In this document: positions 5,982 to 6,872 of the stretch, one piece after another
Numbering within the stretch: position 1 is the first letter of the stretch
Layout of the letters: each line of letters starts with the position of its first letter
Source: an uncultured Tabrizicola sp.
GTDB lineage: Bacteria; Pseudomonadota; Alphaproteobacteria; Rhodobacterales; Rhodobacteraceae
Direction: 5' to 3'
DNA: 6,872 nucleotides
Assembly (NCBI GenBank): GCA_937858255.1
Contig: CALLZQ010000092.1
Span: 1-6,872 of the forward strand
The notes under the pieces: model-generated
Database searches by the model: none
Told to the model about the DNA's origin: nothing
What the model saw: only the letters and a program-made list of their open reading frames with translations
Program-made: the position numbers and the translations under genes

Positions 5982-6872
5982 ATGGCCATTACGGCAGCAC
6001 ATGTGGCGCGGGCGCCGCGGATCCGGCTGGGGATGGTGGGGGGCGGGCGCGATGCCTTTATCGGGGCGGTCCACCGGATCGCGGCGCGGCTGGATGATCA
6101 GTACGAACTGGTGGCGGGGTGTTTTTCCTCGGACCCGGACAAGGCGCTGGCCTCGGCCGCGGATCTGGGGGTCGCGCGGGCCTATACCAGCTTTGCCGAT
6201 ATGGCCGCGCGTGAGGCGCGGCGGCGCGACGGGATCGAGGCGGTGGCGATTGTCACGCCCAATCACATGCACGCGCCGGTGGCGATGCAATTCCTGAAGC
6301 GCGGCATCCATGTGATCTGCGACAAGCCCCTGACCGCCACCCAAGCGTCTGGCCAAGGCCGCCGAGGCGAGCGGGGTGATCTTTGCCCTCACCCATAATT
6401 ACACCGGTTATCCGATGGTGCGGCAGGCCAAGGCGATGGTCGAGGCCGGGGACTTGGGCGAGATCCGGCTGGTGCAGGTGGAATATCCGCAGGACTGGCT
6501 GGCCGAACCTCTTGAGGGGACGGGGCAGAAGCAGGCCGATTGGCGGACGGACCCGGCGCGCTCGGGTGCGGGGGGATCGACGGGCGACATTGGCACCCAT
6601 GCCTATAATCTGGCGCGCTATGTTTCGGGATTGCGGCTGGAGAGTTGCGTGGCGGGGCGGGGGGTCGATGGCAATGGTCATGTGATGCTGCGGTTTGAAG
6701 GCGGGGCGCGGGGGATGCTGTGGTGTTCTCAGGTGGCGGCGGGTTGTGAGAATGCGCTGCGGCTGCGGGTATTCGGCACCAAAGCGGGGATCGAATGGGC
6801 GCAGGAAGACCCGAATTACCTGTTTGTCACCCCGCTGGGCGGCGAGCGGCGGCGCATCACCCGCGGCGGTGG
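5982..6872 (+). pseudogene. Gfo/Idh/MocA-family sugar oxidoreductase, frameshifted and cut by window end
   Basis: NAD(P)-dependent sugar dehydrogenase. The ATG at 5982 has AGGGAG at 5968-5973. The first frame gives a Rossmann fold, IRLGMVGGGRDAFIGAVHR (about residues 14-32), then VTPNHMHAPV (91-100) and the catalytic DKP motif (114-116, the lysine position of EKP). After ACC at 6339-6341 the frame breaks and reads nonsense to a TAA at 6396-6398. Family sequence resumes in the third frame from 6343: KRLAKAAEASGVIFALTHNY, later GGSTGDIGTHAYNL with the catalytic aspartate and histidine (6586-6600), and on to the window end without a stop. A typical member has about four more residues at the break, so about 11 bases appear lost. 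A second, in-frame loss of about seven codons is suspected near 6652-6658. Either the gene is inactive or the sequence has an error; the well-kept downstream frame argues for recent damage or error. Confidence 0.85.

Noticed and set aside
1..6872. tRNA, rRNA, CRISPR array, insertion sequence or phage genes
   Set aside because: I saw no cloverleaf, spaced direct repeats, transposase motifs or terminal inverted repeats on either strand.

Overview
The window looks like chromosomal DNA of an alphaproteobacterium, most likely of the Rhodobacteraceae (Rhodobacter/Paracoccus type). This rests on the high GC content, strong G/C third-position bias, family-typical protein sequences, and a GC-rich intergenic palindrome followed by a CCCCGGGATATTT-like tail of a kind I recall from these genomes. 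The assignment is from memory, not from a search.

The layout is a divergent carbohydrate uptake and catabolism locus. On the minus strand, read from about 3438 down to 1, lie a periplasmic sugar-binding protein (2209-3438), two CUT1-type membrane permeases (start 2128, and 1242-337) and the N-terminal part of the ATPase (329-1, cut by the window edge). On the plus strand lie a LacI-family regulator (conserved from about 3804 to 4802), a sugar phosphate isomerase/epimerase-type TIM-barrel protein (4822-5877) and a Gfo/Idh/MocA-type NAD(P)-dependent sugar oxidoreductase (from 5982, running off the window). The binding protein and permeases most resemble the glucose/mannose (GtsABC-like) branch of CUT1 transporters. 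An oxidoreductase plus an isomerase/epimerase beside a LacI regulator and a CUT1 transporter is the arrangement seen in glycoside or sugar catabolic loci that work through an oxidised (for example 3-keto) sugar. The actual substrate cannot be read from the sequence.

The 3439-3800 region is the control centre. Two near-palindromic sites with a central CG (centres about 3461.5 and 3482.5, exactly 21 bp apart) sit over the probable promoter of the transporter operon and are the likely operators of the adjacent LacI protein. Between these sites and the LacI helix-turn-helix lies an extraordinary G/C homopolymer stretch (G11, C10, C8, C7), and no convincing LacI start codon survives there.

Three genes show broken or odd frames: the LacI N-terminus, the C-terminus of the first permease (its frame runs 215 bases into the next gene), and the oxidoreductase (a frameshift near 6342, plus a probable in-frame loss near 6652). 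This suggests either a decaying locus or indel errors in the underlying assembly. I found no RNA genes, CRISPR arrays, insertion sequences or convincing Rho-independent terminators. I see a normal, well-conserved type of sugar locus with some interesting regulatory and integrity features, not a clearly new system.
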